DNA of 61,848 bases from an uncultured Bacteroidales bacterium (GTDB lineage Bacteria > Bacteroidota > Bacteroidia > Bacteroidales > UBA4417): NCBI GenBank assembly GCA_903879715.1, contig CAIRMR010000211.1, positions 1 to 61,848 on the forward strand. The letters run 5' to 3'. Every line of letters begins with the position of its first letter. Within the stretch, counting starts at the first letter, position 1. The notes under the pieces were generated by a model. That model saw only the letters and a list, made by a program, of their open reading frames with translations, did not search any database and was not told where the DNA came from. This document shows, in pieces, positions 61,080-61,848 of this stretch. Position numbers and translations under genes: made by a program.

Positions 61080-61239
61080 AGACGCAAGACCGAAGACGCA
61101 AGCAATGGAACTACTACTGATTTAGATTTTAACTTTAAAACAACAGGTAATTCCCAAAATACTTGCCTACAAAAACAGATTTTGAAAATTGTGTTGGATA
61201 CCTATTCAGAGACTTCCAACCCTAAAAAAAAACCCGAAA

Positions 61240-61539
61240 ATGAAAGGCAATTTCGAAACAATTATCAACGATACTAAACCCGTTATTGTAGATTTCCACG
61301 CCTTGTGGTGCGGACCTTGCAAGGTTCAGTCGCCCATTTTAAAAGAGCTCGTGTCTGAACTTGGCGAACGGGTGGAAATAATAAAGATTGATGTGGATCA
61401 AAATAACAACTTGTCCGGCAAGTACCAGATCCAGAGTGTTCCTACCCTTATCGTCTCAAAAAACGGCAAACTGGTCTGGCGGCATTCAGGAGTAGCTAGC
61501 AATTGCGATTTGTATAAGGTCTTGATGCAAAACATGTAG
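61240..61539 (+). CDS. trxA: Thioredoxin (classical WCGPC)
   Basis: 99 residues with the canonical WCGPC (Cys24, Cys27) and SVPTL cis-Pro. ATG 61240 gives the standard thioredoxin length; an earlier in-frame start at 61189 would add 17 residues without conservation. This is the last gene of the redox island and the only one with the standard motif. Its reductase could be either trxB at 52643 or the fusion at 56878. Confidence 0.93.
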   Translation: MKGNFETIINDTKPVIVDFHALWCGPCKVQSPILKELVSELGERVEIIKIDVDQNNNLSGKYQIQSVPTLIVSKNGKLVWRHSGVASNCDLYKVLMQNM

Positions 61540-61567
61540 TCTCTTTTCTGTTTATTCAAACTGCACT

Positions 61568-61675
61568 TCAGACGTAATAAATACAAAATCCATCGAATTC
61601 AAAAAGCGTGTTAAACGGCTCTCCCAGTTCATAGCTAACATAGCGAAGCCAAAACGGGAGATTTTCATAGGACAT
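61568..61675 (-). CDS. Small aromatic-rich frame of unknown origin
   Basis: A 35-residue frame on the minus strand (MSYENLPFWLRYVSYELGE...) lies just beyond the intron 3' end. Composition is protein-like (many Phe, Tyr and Trp) and the frame is open for about 14 more codons upstream. It may be the C-terminal piece of a broken gene or a chance frame. No family is recognised. Confidence 0.25.
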   Translation of the reverse strand: MSYENLPFWLRYVSYELGEPFNTLFEFDGFCIYYV

Positions 61676-61785
61676 GGGGTACACTTCTTTAAAAAAATAA
61701 AGCCTATCCCTGGTACATTATTTCAGAATATGTAACTAATCAGTTTAGCTAAAATAATGAATAACAGGTATATGCCACAGATCAC

Positions 61786-61848
61786 AGTAGAGTAGAGCGG
61801 GAAGGATAAAAGCACCTTCCCTGCCCCCTCGTCAAACCGTACGTGCGG
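61786..61848 (-). mobile_element. 3' end of a group II intron (domains V-VI), cut by the window edge
   Basis: The minus strand reads CCGCACGTACGGTTTGACG then AGGGGG, the 3' half of a domain V (GTACGGTTT end), followed by a domain-VI-like hairpin GGGAAGG...CCTTCCC and a CTCTACTCTACT end, the usual form of a bacterial group II intron 3' terminus. The intron body and its reverse transcriptase would lie beyond 61848, to the right. Confidence 0.75.

Overview
The window reads as chromosomal DNA of a member of the Bacteroidota, probably an environmental or anaerobic Bacteroidales-like lineage. This is inferred from gene families, not from a marker gene. Signs are promoters of the TAnnTTTG type with an upstream TTTG, families typical of the phylum (DUF4251, DUF6660, SemiSWEET, GxxExxY, free-standing four-helix bundle protein, CzcA fused to its outer-membrane channel), a TrpB2-type tryptophan synthase, a membrane pyrophosphatase and many lipoproteins. 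The absence of rRNA prevents finer placement.

1-9.5 kb: scattered genes among decayed ones. There is a DUF2202 remnant, MarC, a DUF2231 / lipoprotein-rubrerythrin / sulfide:quinone-oxidoreductase-like / small-protein group, a broken hydrolase, a methyltransferase, an esterase with TPRs, a frameshifted phosphoesterase fragment, a Crp/Fnr regulator and tRNA-Arg. 9.7-20.4 kb: hybrid histidine kinase, lipoprotein amidase, a tRNA-Ser / four-helix protein / tRNA-Pro transcription unit, a fused aconitase-family dehydratase, a phosphoesterase and a PLP enzyme. 20.6-28.8 kb: two paralogous secreted proteins built from a roughly 57-residue TPR-like unit (about 10 and 30 copies). The larger contains a triplicated five-unit block. 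28.9-38.6 kb: LolD-like ATPase, SucC, TrpB2 with a tryptophan-rich leader peptide and attenuator, GxxExxY, methyltransferase, membrane pyrophosphatase, YebC and SemiSWEET. 38.7-44.1 kb: a cysteate-synthase-like enzyme, a DUF4251 gene with a nonsense codon, an FMN-binding protein, a porin, and an overlapping hemerythrin/LuxR pair.

44.2-50.3 kb is a metal-efflux operon (DUF6660, CzcA-outer membrane channel fusion, adaptor) with a perfect palindrome at its promoter. A gene-free stretch of about 1.4 kb follows, holding a strong terminator with no gene before it. 51.7-61.5 kb is a one-strand thiol-redox island: OsmC, an atypical thioredoxin, thioredoxin reductase, a membrane-anchored thioredoxin, DUF6132, an ArsM-like methyltransferase, a 35-residue Cys-rich peptide, a radical SAM/SPASM enzyme, a thioredoxin-thioredoxin reductase fusion, DUF302, a CPRC protein, an SQR-like flavoprotein, a NapH-like 4Fe-4S membrane protein and a classical thioredoxin. 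The best candidate for an undescribed system is the peptide + radical SAM/SPASM + ArsM-like set inside this island, which looks like a ribosomally made, post-translationally modified peptide pathway tied to thiol chemistry. The window ends in the 3' end of a group II intron on the minus strand.

All functions are assigned by reading motifs and family resemblance. No database search was run.
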